Shown piece by piece: positions 1 to 10,024 of a stretch of 64,000 nt of DNA (its first letter is position 1; every line of letters starts with the position of its first letter). The notes beneath the pieces were generated by a model, which was not told the DNA's origin, did no database searches, and saw only the letters and a program-made list of their open reading frames with translations. The position numbers and the translations under genes were made by a program. This stretch comes from Rosistilla ulvae (GTDB lineage Bacteria > Planctomycetota > Planctomycetia > Pirellulales > Pirellulaceae). The stretch lies in NCBI RefSeq assembly GCF_007741475.1, contig NZ_CP036261.1, forward strand, positions 3,845,798 to 3,909,797, in the 5' to 3' direction.

Positions 1-1
1 T

Positions 2-265
2 CGCGATTTCCCGTCGATCAGCCGCACCGCGATGCAAGCCGTTGGCTACAAAGAGGTCTTCGATCTATTGGATGGGAAAACCGATCTTCGCGAAACGATC
101 GAACAAGTCAAAGCGCACACGCGGCAATTGGCCCGCCGACAGGAAACCTGGCTGCGGTCGATGTCGGAGGTCGAGTTCATCGAGCTGAACGAACAACGGC
201 CCTTCGACGAGATCGCCGCGGAGATCTTGGAAAAATCGAAAACCCGCCCGAAGCCCTCCTCTTAA
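2..265 (+). CDS. miaA: tRNA dimethylallyltransferase, C-terminal fragment
   Basis: The frame is open from the left edge and ends in TAA at 263-265, so only about the last 87 residues are present. The visible part has the MiaA C-terminal signature: AMQAVGYKEVFDLL followed by TRQLARRQETWLR, where family members have (A)xGYKE and (T)RxxA(K/R)RQxTWxR. MiaA transfers a dimethylallyl group to N6 of A37 in tRNAs reading UNN codons, and these residues belong to the tRNA-binding and hinge part. The P-loop and catalytic residues lie outside the window. The first ATG visible (32) is internal. Identification is by family motif. Confidence 0.85.
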   Translation, partial: RDFPSISRTAMQAVGYKEVFDLLDGKTDLRETIEQVKAHTRQLARRQETWLRSMSEVEFIELNEQRPFDEIAAEILEKSKTRPKPSS

Positions 266-531
266 TTTCCGGCCGGTTCGCCGCGGCAAACGAGACTGGC
301 AAACGAGCCACTTGCTCCATTCTGATCGCCGGTCGTCCAACGGCTTGTGGCGCTGCGCGCCGCGGTCCCCCATTTGATCGATGGGTGCGCGACGTTGTGC
401 CTGTCGCAACCGGAACTTCAGCCCCTCATCATGCCTTGGGACGGACGACTTCGTCACGATTTCGCAAAGCCTCTAGCCAAAAATAAAGCTATGGTTCGAA
501 TGGCGAAGCTTTGAAATCCCCCGAACACGAG

Positions 532-1029
532 ATGCGGCAAAGAGCGCCGCCCTCAGCCAAGCGAACCGAGATGATGAAACAACCGAAGACGAAATCCCCA
601 CCAAACCAAGCCGCAGCGAAACGCAACCGCCGCATTTTGGGCGTTGTTTTGGTGGTCTGCATCGTCAGCTACTCCGTATTCGTGGCTCAGAAGTTCACGC
701 AATTGACGTCGGACACCGACCCGGCGCTTTCGCCGGCAGCGACCTCCACGGTTACCTATTCTCCTAGCAAAAAGAAAAGCGACCGGGAACGCGATGCGTT
801 GCTCGCGAGCGCCAACGAGATCGACCGCGAACTGATCGAAAAACTGGAACGCAAAAAAGCACAGCATCAAGAGGCCTCCACACCGGGAGCCGCCCGCTCG
901 GCCTGGCACAAGAAGACGGAGCAGATGGAAGAGGAATTAAAACAGTTTTCCGATATCCCCGAGGGATCGGTCCAGGACGTCCTCAAGAAGAAAATTGAAA
1001 CCTACAACCTCGACAAACCTTCGCTCTAA
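532..1029 (+). CDS. Small single-pass membrane protein of unknown function
   Basis: I do not recognise a family. The frame is open from a TTG at 511; ATGs at 532 and 571 are in frame and none has a clear Shine-Dalgarno, so the start is uncertain. A basic N-terminus (KRNRR) leads into one hydrophobic segment (ILGVVLVVCIVSYSVFVA, about residues 35-52 from 532). The rest is a charged, coiled-coil-prone region rich in Lys, Glu and Gln. It therefore looks like an inner-membrane protein with a soluble C-terminal domain. It sits 66 bp upstream of the TadG-like gene in the same direction and may be co-transcribed with it. Confidence 0.55.
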   Translation: MRQRAPPSAKRTEMMKQPKTKSPPNQAAAKRNRRILGVVLVVCIVSYSVFVAQKFTQLTSDTDPALSPAATSTVTYSPSKKKSDRERDALLASANEIDRELIEKLERKKAQHQEASTPGAARSAWHKKTEQMEEELKQFSDIPEGSVQDVLKKKIETYNLDKPSL

Positions 1030-1095
1030 CTTTTCCGCTATCCCCGCCTCACCATCCCCTTCCTACTCATCTGTCGTTTCTAAAAGGCACCCATC

Positions 1096-2352
1096 ATGCG
1101 CATCGATCGGCCCCTACGAACTTCTGCGAATCGTCGCAAAGGTTCTATCGTCGTCTTAGTCGCGATCATGCTTCCGGTATTGTTCATCCTGGCGGCGTTG
1201 GCGATCAATGCATCCTACATGCAACTGACCCGAACCGAACTGTTTATCGCAACCGACGCGGCGACGCGGTCGGCGGGGCGAACGTTCAGTGAATTGCAAA
1301 ACGTCGACGACGCCAAGGCCGCCGCCAAAGCGACTGCGGCGAAAAACCAAGTCGCGGGCGAATCATTGCAATTACGAACCGGCGATGGAGACAACGAAAT
1401 CGAATTCGGGATGACCAGCAACGACGGGAACTACTCCCGTTTCGAATTCCAGAAAGTCTCGACCTCATCGGTCTCCAGCGGCAGCGCCCGTGCCAACGCA
1501 GTGCGCGTCGTGGGGCGCCGCGATTCGGGATCGCTAGGTGGATCGATCCAGACATTGTTCCCCAAGTTTTTGACAACCGACACTTTCAACCCAACCCAGA
1601 CATCGGTTGCGATGCAGGTCGACCGGGACATCTCCTTGGTCCTCGATCGATCCGGTTCGATGGACTACCTGACGATCACCTGGCCATCGGGAAAATCACC
1701 CTACAACTCGTCGACGATGTCGGCGGCCGTCACCGCCGGCTATCTCTATAAAAGCCGCGGAAACTACTATTACTCCTATGGTGTCTCTTCGGATGAATAC
1801 GAGAAATGGGCTTGGGAAGAATACTACGAACTTGGGCCCTATCCTCAGACACCATGGAATTCGCTGGTCGCTGCAGTCGATGGATTCTTAAACGTCTTGG
1901 ACGAAACCCATCCCGAAGAACATGTATCGGTCTCCAGTTATTCGAGCAACGCCACGTTGGATCTCTATCTGGACGGTGATTACGACGAGGTCCGCGATAC
2001 GTTGGATGATCTGTACCCCAGCGGCAGCACAGCGATTGGCAAGGGGATGGAAAAGGGGATCCAGACGTTGACCCATTCATCGGCGCGTCCCTATGCGGCC
2101 AAGACGATGGTCGTGATGACCGATGGCATGCACAACTATGGAATCGACCCGGTCACCGTGGCGACCTCGCTGGTGGCGACTTACAACTTGACGATTCATA
2201 CCGTCACGTTTGGTTCGGGGGCCGATAAAACACGGATGCAGAAAGTCGCGGCGATCGGCGGTGGATCGCATTACCACGCCGAAGACGGCACAGCGCTCAA
2301 GGATGTCTTTGAAGAGATCGCCAACAATCTCCCCGTGTTGTTGACCGAATAA
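1096..2352 (+). CDS. TadE/TadG-like membrane-anchored von Willebrand factor A protein
   Basis: The N-terminus has the Tad-type layout of a short basic stretch (RRKGS) and one transmembrane helix (about residues 20-40, IVVLVAIMLPVLFILAALA), followed by the pseudopilin-like alpha region with TDAATRSAGR. A von Willebrand A domain starts near residue 180 with the metal-ion-dependent adhesion site DRSGSMD. The downstream conserved Thr and Asp are plausible in SGSTAIGKG and VVMTDG. Such proteins are exported in Tad/Flp pilus or adhesion contexts, but no other tad genes are visible, so a pilus role is not shown. AAGGCACCCATC precedes the ATG, giving a reasonable ribosome site. The small membrane protein at 532 is just upstream. 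Confidence 0.8.
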   Translation: MRIDRPLRTSANRRKGSIVVLVAIMLPVLFILAALAINASYMQLTRTELFIATDAATRSAGRTFSELQNVDDAKAAAKATAAKNQVAGESLQLRTGDGDNEIEFGMTSNDGNYSRFEFQKVSTSSVSSGSARANAVRVVGRRDSGSLGGSIQTLFPKFLTTDTFNPTQTSVAMQVDRDISLVLDRSGSMDYLTITWPSGKSPYNSSTMSAAVTAGYLYKSRGNYYYSYGVSSDEYEKWAWEEYYELGPYPQTPWNSLVAAVDGFLNVLDETHPEEHVSVSSYSSNATLDLYLDGDYDEVRDTLDDLYPSGSTAIGKGMEKGIQTLTHSSARPYAAKTMVVMTDGMHNYGIDPVTVATSLVATYNLTIHTVTFGSGADKTRMQKVAAIGGGSHYHAEDGTALKDVFEEIANNLPVLLTE

Positions 2353-2476
2353 GAGAGATGGCCGCAGCGTCGGCAAAGCGGCCTACCGATCCACGATCGC
2401 GTGACTCAGGTCGCGCGGCAATCGTGGGCAATCGCCGTGGGAACCAGCGAAACAACGCCAGGCCGCTGCACCGCAC

Positions 2477-5281
2477 CTACTTCTTTTTCTGCAGTCCCAG
2501 CGGTCGGCTGATCAACATCTTCGGTTGCGACTTGGGACCGACAAACTTCTTCGCCAAGATATCCGCTTCGGTGAATCGAGCCATCAGGATCTCGCCATCG
2601 GTCGCACGGTTGCGGTCGTACGAAATGTAGATCGTACCGTCGGGAGCTTGAAAACCATCGGGATACGAGATTCCTTTTCGCTCATCCAACACAAGCCCTC
2701 CCTGCCACGAAAGGCCCTCGTCGTCGGAAAGCCAGGCGCTCAATTGCACGCGACCGTTGTGCGTGTCGATCCGGTCGCCATGTTTTACCAACAGGATCTT
2801 CCCCGACGCCAAGCGGCGAACATGGAAGCGGGCGTTGGGTTGAGCGATCCCCGGCGGCTTGGATGGCGTCGCCCAAGTGCGTCCGCCATCGGTCGAGGTC
2901 GTCTGCATGATTCCCTTGGCTGTCCGCGCCAACATCCACAGCGAACCATCTTTCCGCTCGACAATCATATGTTCGTGCCAATCGGGGTTCGGGAAACGGG
3001 CTGCCCCACGCCGCTGCCAACTGGCCCCTTGGTCTTGGGAGACGAAGACGTTCGCGCCGCGGAGCGGTTCGAGTTCGGCGAAGCATCCTTTGAAGGGCCC
3101 AAACCCGGGGCGTTGGTCCAACGAAATTGGCAGCATCCACGAACCATCGGACAAGACGGTCGGTTTGTTCAACGTGACGCCGTGCCAGATTCGTCGCGGT
3201 TGGGACCACTGGGGCTGGTCGCCGTCGGGGTTATCGCAAACGATCGCCCAGACACCCGCCCGGCCGTCGTACATATGCATCGATTGATCGAAGATCATCC
3301 ACAATCGCCCCAGCGGATCGGTCCATAGATTGCCGACCAGAATACTGCGATCCATCGGCAGTTTGGGATCGTGCGAATCGAGGACAAACCGTGGATCGGA
3401 CCATGTCTGTCCGTCGTCGTCGCTGGATGCCAAAACGAAATAGGCTTCGGGACTGTCGCCACCGGCAACCCAACATGCCCACAATCGGCCCCCGGGCGTC
3501 CGCTCGATTCCAATCGTCATCCCATAATCGAGCCGGTCGTATCCGTATTCGGGAAGCGGTGAGGTGTTGAGCGTCGGGGGAACAAGCGCCAGATCGGCGA
3601 CCGCTTCCATCCGTTTGATCCGAGCCGCCGCCTCGGCAGCCCCTTCCGTTTTCGGTTTGACGCGTTCGACCTTGGTCTTTTCGCCGACAACCATCAACGC
3701 AAGCTTCTTCAGCTTCACACGATCTCCTGGATTCACTTCCTTTCGCCACGCGAAGACGCGATTCAGATCGCCCGAAAACAGCTGAAACTCCGGCGTCGGC
3801 AGCTTCTCAAAACCTTGGCGTTTCAAATCGTCGCTGCGATTTGCCCCATGCGGTTTGCTGAGCGTCATCACGAACAGTTCCCCCGGTGCCTTGCATTGGA
3901 CTTCATACCCTTCGATGCTGGTCCGCAGGAAGTCGCGACCGAGCAGAAACTCGGGAGCTTCGATCAATGTGTAGTCCCGATCGGTAAACAGCTTCACGCC
4001 AACCTTCATCACGGCCGGCTGTTCCGCTGGGATCGCGATCGGCTTCCGCGACAGGCCCGCTTGCGAAGCGAACTGCCCCGTCTTTTCCAACGCACCAAAC
4101 ATGATCCGTTCCTTGCGACTGGCGGACGAATCCCCCTGTGTCACGCACAACCAGATCGTTCCATCGTGCTCGTGAAACGCGGGGTACTGGAATGACTTGG
4201 GAGTCTCAAAGCGGTACTTGCGCCGCCACGTCTTACCATCCCGCGAAACGTCGATGTTAAAAACGCTGCGATTCGCCCCGCCGATCCGCGTCGCTTCCTG
4301 CCATCCCAGATAATAGGTGTCGCCAAATTTATCGAAGGTCGGCTTGGAATTGGTCCCATTGGAAACGTGCGGCAGTTCCTTCGCCACCGTCCACGTCTGG
4401 CCATCGACGCTGGTCGTGAATTTGTAATTGCGATTGCCACCATCGTGCCGACAGATCGCCATCCAGCTGCCATCGGGAAGCCGATTGACCGCCGATTCGC
4501 TCAACTGCATCGACTGGGGTTCGTGGTAGTGCCCAACGATTTCGAACGTATCGAAATCGTCGTTTACCGTCGTTAACGCCAACTGACCGGCCATGTAATT
4601 GTTGATCGCAACGTAGGTCTTCCCATCAAATTTCTTGAACGCATCGAACAGATACAGTCCCGCATCTTTGGCCCTTTTCTCGAAGCCGTTGGCAACCGCC
4701 GAAGCATGCAGATGCTGGGGCTGCATATCGAAGAGCCCCGCGGCCGTTTTTAACTTCACGCGATGGATCGTGTCGGCAAATTTTTGCGACGCGATGTCGA
4801 AATCGCGGTACCAAGTTTGCGACTGTCGTTTGCCAGGCGATTCGCTTGCGAAAAAGCAGCGCAGCGTCTGGGCATCCCGCTGAACGATCCGCGGCACAAA
4901 ACAAGCTCCCACCGGCAACGTCTCGTTCGCAAAGACCTGCTCACCACGAGCAAACGGAACGACCATTTCGACCGCCATGGTTTTCAGATCGACGATCGAC
5001 ATCGCGCTGTAGATCTGCGGCCAAGCCGCACTCTCCCCCGAGCGGTCGTCGTTGCATTCCGCAACGATATAGGCTCGATCCCCAACCAAGACCATTTCCG
5101 CGTCGTGCGATCCGCGAACCTGCGGAGCGGTAACTTTTACCAAGCGTTCCATCACGACATCGCCCGCTAAGGCAGGATCCCACCCGTCGGGGACGATCGA
5201 CTGGGCGGCGGCAGCGACTGCCAAGATTGCAGCCAAAAGCGGCTGGACGAAAAACGGGATGGAATTGCGGTTGATATTCAT
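2477..5281 (-). CDS. Secreted two-domain sialidase (BNR/Asp-box) family protein
   Basis: The frame is open from 5491, but the start is placed at ATG 5281 because a clear signal peptide begins there (MNINRNSIPF, then a hydrophobic FVQPLLAAILAVAAAAQS stretch). The mature protein of about 910 residues contains many Asp-box motifs (SxDxGxTW): SVDGQTW and SRDGKTW in the first half, and SSDDDGQTW, SQDQGASW, STDGGRTW and SDDEGLSW in the second. This suggests two beta-propellers in tandem. Planctomycetes carry many such sialidase-like exoproteins, some acting on sulfated or sialylated glycans. The sequence alone does not give the substrate. It is convergent with the VWA gene and has no operon partner. 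Confidence 0.8.
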   Translation of the reverse strand: MNINRNSIPFFVQPLLAAILAVAAAAQSIVPDGWDPALAGDVVMERLVKVTAPQVRGSHDAEMVLVGDRAYIVAECNDDRSGESAAWPQIYSAMSIVDLKTMAVEMVVPFARGEQVFANETLPVGACFVPRIVQRDAQTLRCFFASESPGKRQSQTWYRDFDIASQKFADTIHRVKLKTAAGLFDMQPQHLHASAVANGFEKRAKDAGLYLFDAFKKFDGKTYVAINNYMAGQLALTTVNDDFDTFEIVGHYHEPQSMQLSESAVNRLPDGSWMAICRHDGGNRNYKFTTSVDGQTWTVAKELPHVSNGTNSKPTFDKFGDTYYLGWQEATRIGGANRSVFNIDVSRDGKTWRRKYRFETPKSFQYPAFHEHDGTIWLCVTQGDSSASRKERIMFGALEKTGQFASQAGLSRKPIAIPAEQPAVMKVGVKLFTDRDYTLIEAPEFLLGRDFLRTSIEGYEVQCKAPGELFVMTLSKPHGANRSDDLKRQGFEKLPTPEFQLFSGDLNRVFAWRKEVNPGDRVKLKKLALMVVGEKTKVERVKPKTEGAAEAAARIKRMEAVADLALVPPTLNTSPLPEYGYDRLDYGMTIGIERTPGGRLWACWVAGGDSPEAYFVLASSDDDGQTWSDPRFVLDSHDPKLPMDRSILVGNLWTDPLGRLWMIFDQSMHMYDGRAGVWAIVCDNPDGDQPQWSQPRRIWHGVTLNKPTVLSDGSWMLPISLDQRPGFGPFKGCFAELEPLRGANVFVSQDQGASWQRRGAARFPNPDWHEHMIVERKDGSLWMLARTAKGIMQTTSTDGGRTWATPSKPPGIAQPNARFHVRRLASGKILLVKHGDRIDTHNGRVQLSAWLSDDEGLSWQGGLVLDERKGISYPDGFQAPDGTIYISYDRNRATDGEILMARFTEADILAKKFVGPKSQPKMLISRPLGLQKKK

Positions 5282-6001
5282 AGATTGACGGGACCGATCC
5301 GAGGGGGAGTATGGCAGGTCTAGGGGCTGCTTCAACGACGTTACTAAGGGGTTTCCGGCCCCTAGCATAACCACTACGCTTTCTCGTTTGGGAGCACAGG
5401 CGAAGCGAAAAACAGGGGCAAGCGTTTTTTGCGGTCCGGCGAAACTGCCGCCGCAGCGATCGCTCGCGGCTTCTAGCGAAACCAAACGCAAGGGGATCCC
5501 AGCGGATCGATCGAATTGCCCCCCGATTTGCCCTGAACCTAAAAGCCATTACGTTCTCTTCATTCCCGGGTGCAAACGCATGTGCGCGATCTGAATTTGC
5601 GGCAAGCAAGTCTTGGGCCAGCAATCGACTGCCGCGACGGCATCCGATTCCCGACGAAGTGTCGATGCAAGCAGGGGGGGCCATCCAACCCCGTTCTCTC
5701 ACGGCCGCGATGCCCCGCATGCCGAGTCAGTTCCCACAATCTCTCGAAAGCTGCAACGATGCGGAAAACTACGTAAAAACGGGCAATTGCGGCACCAAGC
5801 CGGCATTAAACGAAGGCCTCGTCACGCAGAATTATGCGATTTGGCACGCTATTTCCTCTTTAACTTTTCCAACGCGAGAGCACTGCCATGGACGGTTGGT
5901 TTATGGCAAAAGTAATCTATACTTGACCTGCTCAAGCGACACGCCCCAACACACGAATCGCGACCGCTTCGGATCGTGAGGGTGGGGGCAGTAGGTGATG
6001 A
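5282..6001. other. Intergenic region between divergent sialidase and phoH genes
   Basis: About 720 bp lie between the divergently transcribed sialidase-like gene (minus) and phoH (plus). Short open frames occur on both strands but none resembles a protein family or has a convincing start. The region must contain the promoters of both genes. I could not single out a promoter or RNA gene with confidence. A purine-rich stretch (GTGAGGGTGGGGGCAG) at about 5977-5992 lies just ahead of phoH. Confidence 0.4.
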
Positions 6002-6952
6002 ATGACTGAAGCGACACTATCGATTTCACAACCGAATCAAATCCTTTCGTTGTTTGGTCCGCGCGATCAGAACGTGCGTATCCTGCGAGAACGGTTTGAC
6101 GTTTCGATCACGCATCGCGATGGGCAGATTCGCGTCACCGGTCCGCAGGACGATGTCCGGCGGGCGACGTTGGTGCTCGAACACCTGCGCGATCTATTGG
6201 TCCGCAATGGCGTTTTGAGCCAAGACGATCTCGACGCCGTTTTGGCCGATGTCGACGGTGGATCGACCCGACCGGGCAAATTGCGTAGCGGCAGTGAAAT
6301 CCAGATCCGCCACGCCGGTCGACGCATCAAGCCGCGCACCGAAGGGCAAGGCCGGTACGTCGCGGCGATCCGTAAACACGATCTCAGCTTCTGCATTGGA
6401 CCGGCCGGAACGGGGAAAACCTATCTTGCCGTGGCAATGGCCGTCGAAGCGCTCAAGGCCGAAGAGGTGCGAAAGATCGTCTTGGTCCGGCCAGCGGTCG
6501 AAGCGGGAGAGAGCCTCGGCTTTCTGCCGGGCGATTTGCGAGCTAAGCTTAACCCGTACCTACGTCCTCTGTTGGACGCGTTGGGCGAGATGGTCGATTA
6601 CGACCACTCCCGAACGCTGATGGAGCAGGACGTGATCGAAGTCATTCCATTGGCTTATATGCGGGGTCGGACGTTAAACGATGCCTTTATCATTCTGGAT
6701 GAAGCGCAGAACACGACCGTCCCGCAGATGAAGATGTTCCTGACCCGGTTGGGCGAACGCAGCAAGATGGTCGTTTCGGGCGATTCCACGCAGATCGACC
6801 TGCCGCGTGGCGTTCAAAGCGGTCTAATCGATGCGATCCGCCGACTCCGCAACGTCAAGGGAATTGGATTAGCAAAGTTGGAAGTTAGCGATATTGTGCG
6901 GCACCGCTTGGTGCAGGAAATTGTCAACGCCTACGAGGAAGACAAGGGATAG
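6002..6952 (+). CDS. phoH: PhoH-like ATPase (YbeZ family)
   Basis: A 316-residue protein of the usual PhoH/YbeZ length. The N-terminal ~110 residues form the KH-like/PhoH N domain. The Walker A motif is GPAGTGKT near residue 133 and the Walker B motif is IILDEAQNT near residue 230, both followed by typical PhoH sequence (PQMKMFLTRLG, SGDSTQIDLP). YbeZ proteins are cytoplasmic P-loop ATPases linked to ribosome maturation and rRNA processing with the endonuclease YbeY. Here ybeY lies two genes downstream, with the HDIG gene between, an order common in bacteria. The ATG at 6002 was chosen because the KH-like domain begins directly after it. Confidence 0.93.
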   Translation: MTEATLSISQPNQILSLFGPRDQNVRILRERFDVSITHRDGQIRVTGPQDDVRRATLVLEHLRDLLVRNGVLSQDDLDAVLADVDGGSTRPGKLRSGSEIQIRHAGRRIKPRTEGQGRYVAAIRKHDLSFCIGPAGTGKTYLAVAMAVEALKAEEVRKIVLVRPAVEAGESLGFLPGDLRAKLNPYLRPLLDALGEMVDYDHSRTLMEQDVIEVIPLAYMRGRTLNDAFIILDEAQNTTVPQMKMFLTRLGERSKMVVSGDSTQIDLPRGVQSGLIDAIRRLRNVKGIGLAKLEVSDIVRHRLVQEIVNAYEEDKG

Positions 6953-7047
6953 CCGAAACCTGAGACTCGATTTCTGCCGAACCGTCTGGAACACGAACCC
7001 CGTGGACCGTCGATTCGGTCGGTCCACGCGTCCTGTCGGCTAATACG

Positions 7048-9399
7048 ATGAGTTCCGCAACACAAAATCGAACGCGCAGCGAGCGCGTCGCCTCGTTGCA
7101 ATTGCCTCCGGGCAAGTTCCAACGATTCATCGCCCTGGTGCGTCAAAGCCATGTTTGGGTGCGATTTGCCCTTGCGCTGATCGCCGCTTTGATCATCTTG
7201 ACCGTTTGCCAATGCTGGCGAGTTCCGTTTGCCTATCGCACCGGGTACATCCCGCCACGCGACATGTACGCGCGAGTCCAATTTGACGTTCCCGATCTGG
7301 CAAAAACGCAATCGGCCAAGGATCTCAAGCGTCGCAGCGTGATCGCGTTTTACAGCAACCGCAGCCTGCCGTTGACGCAGCTGCGCGAAAAGCTGAAGGA
7401 CCAATTATTTCTGGTCCTCGAAGCGCCGTCGTTCGATCAATTGAGCGATTCGGCCCGCGAAGCCTGGGCGCAATTCTTCAAAGGGGACGAGACCGCAGGT
7501 CCCGATGAAACCGCCCCGGCGACATTTGCTGCGATTAAAGCGACGTTTGCCGAAGACAAAGAACTTCAGAAGTTAGATAAAGCGATTCGCTTGGCGATGT
7601 TCCCGTTTTATGAAACCGGCCTGTTGCGGAGCCTGGAGCACGAGGAGGGAGACGCCAGTTCGATTCGCGTTTATCCCGAGAACCAAGCTTCGGACATTCA
7701 ATTGGTCCCGGTCGATAGGGTCCGGATCGCGCAGGCATCGCTCGATTTGAAGCAGCGAATTATCGAAGAGTTCAAGCTGCAGTTCGAGTTCGAAAAATCG
7801 CCGCGAGCGGCCAAGATCGTTGGCGACTGGCTGGCCGATCGCTTGCCCGTCACCTTGGATTACGACGAAGCACGCAGCGAAGAAGCACGCAAAATGGCGG
7901 CCGATGCGGTCCCGGATGTTTTGACGACCTATTACCCTGGCCGCACGTCGATCGCCCCGGCGGGCAAACCGCTGGGTAAACAACAACTGGATCTTCTGCA
8001 ATCCGAATGGAATGCATTGCAAGGCTCGCGATCGCTCACCGATGGCGTGATGCGTTTAATCGCTTATGCCGGCATGCTCGGTGCGCTCTATCTGCTGTGC
8101 GGATCGTACATCTATTTTGTCCACGACCCGGTGTTGATCACCGATGTCGGCAAACTGACCCGGCTGCTCTCTTTGGTCGTTATGGTGATCGCCGCCTGTT
8201 GGTATGCATCGGCTGATAAATGGCAGGCCGAAGTGATCCCATTGGTGATCGGAGCGATCACGGCCACGGTCGCTTACGGTCGCGAATTGGCGCTGCTGGT
8301 GATGGCCGCCGTCGCACTGGCGGTTACGCTGCTGATCGGGCAAGACCTGCCCGATCTGGTCGTCCTGTCGGCCGCCACGCTCAGCTGCATCCTCTTGTTG
8401 GGACGAATCCGCACGCGAACGCGATTGATCACGATTGGCGCCGGCGCGGCGTTGGTCACTGCGGCCACCGTGATCGGCGTTGGCGTCGTCGCCGGTCAAT
8501 CATTGGGTTCGGGCGAACCAACCAACGTGACCGAAGGGATCTATCAATCGCTGGGGCTAGGGGCGTTGATGGTCGAATTGTCCAAGGGCTCGGTTTGGTC
8601 GGGAACGTTGGTGCTGGTCGCCAGCATGTTGATGACCGGTTTGCTTCCGTTTGTCGAAAAGATTTTCCGCGTCCAGACCGATTTGAGCCTGCTGGAATTG
8701 GGCGACGCCAGCCATCCGCTGCTGCGTCAACTGGCACAGCGGGCTCCGGGTACCTACAACCACTCGATCAATGTCGCCTCGATCGCCGAAGCGGCTGCCG
8801 ACGCGATCGGTGGCAACGGACTGCTGGTTCGCGTGGGAGCCTATTTCCACGACATCGGTAAGATTTTCAAGCCCGATTATTTCATCGAGAATCAAGGGGG
8901 CGGCCCCAACCAACACGATTCGCTGCAACCGGCGATGAGCACGTTGGTCATCATCGCGCATGTGAAAGACGGTGCCGACCTGGCCCGTTCGCATCATCTG
9001 CCCGAACCGATGATCGATTTCATCCTGCAGCATCACGGGACGACGCTTGTCGAGTACTTCTACCGCGAAGCGAAGGAACGAAGCGAGGAGAGTCCGAACA
9101 AGGAAGAGGTTTCCGACAAGGACTTCCGTTACCCGGGGCCAAAACCGCGATCGTTGGAAGCGGCGGTCTTGATGTTGTCCGACGGTGTGGAGAGCGCCAG
9201 CCGGACGCTTGTCGATCCGACGCCTGCCCGCATCAAGAGCTTGGTCGAACAGATCGCCATGAAGCGACTGACCGATGGCCAATTCGACGAATCGGGGCTG
9301 ACGCTGAAACAACTCGATCGCGTCAAACAGAGCTTGGTCAAATCGCTGACGGCGATCTATCATGCTCGCGTCAAATACCCAGGCCAACAGACGGCGTGA
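7048..9399 (+). CDS. 7TM-HD (HDIG) family membrane phosphohydrolase, PgpH/YqfF-like
   Basis: The 783-residue protein has the 7TMR-HD layout. There is one N-terminal membrane helix (about residues 35-55), an extracytoplasmic domain to about 330, a cluster of transmembrane helices from about 335 to 540, and a cytoplasmic HD domain from about 570. Metal ligands are seen in YNHSINVASIAEAA and YFHDIGK, with a further QHHGTTLVEYF. PgpH, the characterised relative, hydrolyses cyclic di-AMP; that activity is inferred here from family membership. The gene lies between phoH and ybeY. The ATG at 7048 has no strong Shine-Dalgarno, but it leaves a basic tail before the first helix. Confidence 0.9.
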   Translation: MSSATQNRTRSERVASLQLPPGKFQRFIALVRQSHVWVRFALALIAALIILTVCQCWRVPFAYRTGYIPPRDMYARVQFDVPDLAKTQSAKDLKRRSVIAFYSNRSLPLTQLREKLKDQLFLVLEAPSFDQLSDSAREAWAQFFKGDETAGPDETAPATFAAIKATFAEDKELQKLDKAIRLAMFPFYETGLLRSLEHEEGDASSIRVYPENQASDIQLVPVDRVRIAQASLDLKQRIIEEFKLQFEFEKSPRAAKIVGDWLADRLPVTLDYDEARSEEARKMAADAVPDVLTTYYPGRTSIAPAGKPLGKQQLDLLQSEWNALQGSRSLTDGVMRLIAYAGMLGALYLLCGSYIYFVHDPVLITDVGKLTRLLSLVVMVIAACWYASADKWQAEVIPLVIGAITATVAYGRELALLVMAAVALAVTLLIGQDLPDLVVLSAATLSCILLLGRIRTRTRLITIGAGAALVTAATVIGVGVVAGQSLGSGEPTNVTEGIYQSLGLGALMVELSKGSVWSGTLVLVASMLMTGLLPFVEKIFRVQTDLSLLELGDASHPLLRQLAQRAPGTYNHSINVASIAEAAADAIGGNGLLVRVGAYFHDIGKIFKPDYFIENQGGGPNQHDSLQPAMSTLVIIAHVKDGADLARSHHLPEPMIDFILQHHGTTLVEYFYREAKERSEESPNKEEVSDKDFRYPGPKPRSLEAAVLMLSDGVESASRTLVDPTPARIKSLVEQIAMKRLTDGQFDESGLTLKQLDRVKQSLVKSLTAIYHARVKYPGQQTA

Positions 9400-9529
9400 T
9401 CTCGCGGCCGAACGAGTGCGGAACTGCAGCGACAGTTCAAACGTTGAATCAAACACCTATTCCCGAATACGCAGAGAGCTTGAAGAACATGGAAGTCGAC
9501 GATGTCCTGGATCGCGGGAGCCGCCAACA

Positions 9530-10024
9530 GTGAACGACCAAGACGATGACTTGAAGATCGAAATCAACATCCAACACACGGCGTCGTTCATCGACAGCGC
9601 CGCGTTGGAAAACGCTGTCCGCTTGGTTGCCGACACCTATGGAATCGTCCGCGGCGAGATCAGCATTGGTGTCGTCGATGACGAAAACATGCAGCGATTG
9701 AACCAGAAGTTTTTGCAGCACGATTACACGACCGATTGCTTGAGTTTTGTCTACGAGGAATCGGACGACGCGATCAGTGGCGAGTTGATTTTATGCGCCG
9801 ATTACGCCAGTCGCGAAGCGGTGGAATTCGATTGGCAACCCGAATCGGAACTGTTGCTTTACGCAGTGCATGGGATGCTGCATCTGATGGGGATGGAAGA
9901 CAGTACCGACGAAGGTCGTCAGGCGATGCGTGACGAAGAGCGTGAGATCCTGTCTCGACTGGGCATCGAAGGAGCTCAGCGACACGGTCTTCCGGCGAAC
10001 TCTAACCCGAGCGAGAAATGTTAG
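9530..10024 (+). CDS. ybeY: Endoribonuclease YbeY (rRNA maturation), variant metal site
   Basis: The start is taken as GTG 9530. A GGGAG (9516-9520) sits nine bases ahead of it and the YbeY fold begins directly after; the frame is open further upstream but that part is not family-like. The product is 164 residues. YbeY is a zinc-dependent endoribonuclease needed for 16S rRNA 3' end maturation and ribosome quality control. The metal motif reads HGMLHLMGMED at about residues 113-123. The canonical form is HGxLHLxGYDH, so the third histidine is replaced by Asp. The stop overlaps the start of the next gene by seven bases, indicating translational coupling. Confidence 0.9.
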   Translation: MNDQDDDLKIEINIQHTASFIDSAALENAVRLVADTYGIVRGEISIGVVDDENMQRLNQKFLQHDYTTDCLSFVYEESDDAISGELILCADYASREAVEFDWQPESELLLYAVHGMLHLMGMEDSTDEGRQAMRDEEREILSRLGIEGAQRHGLPANSNPSEKC

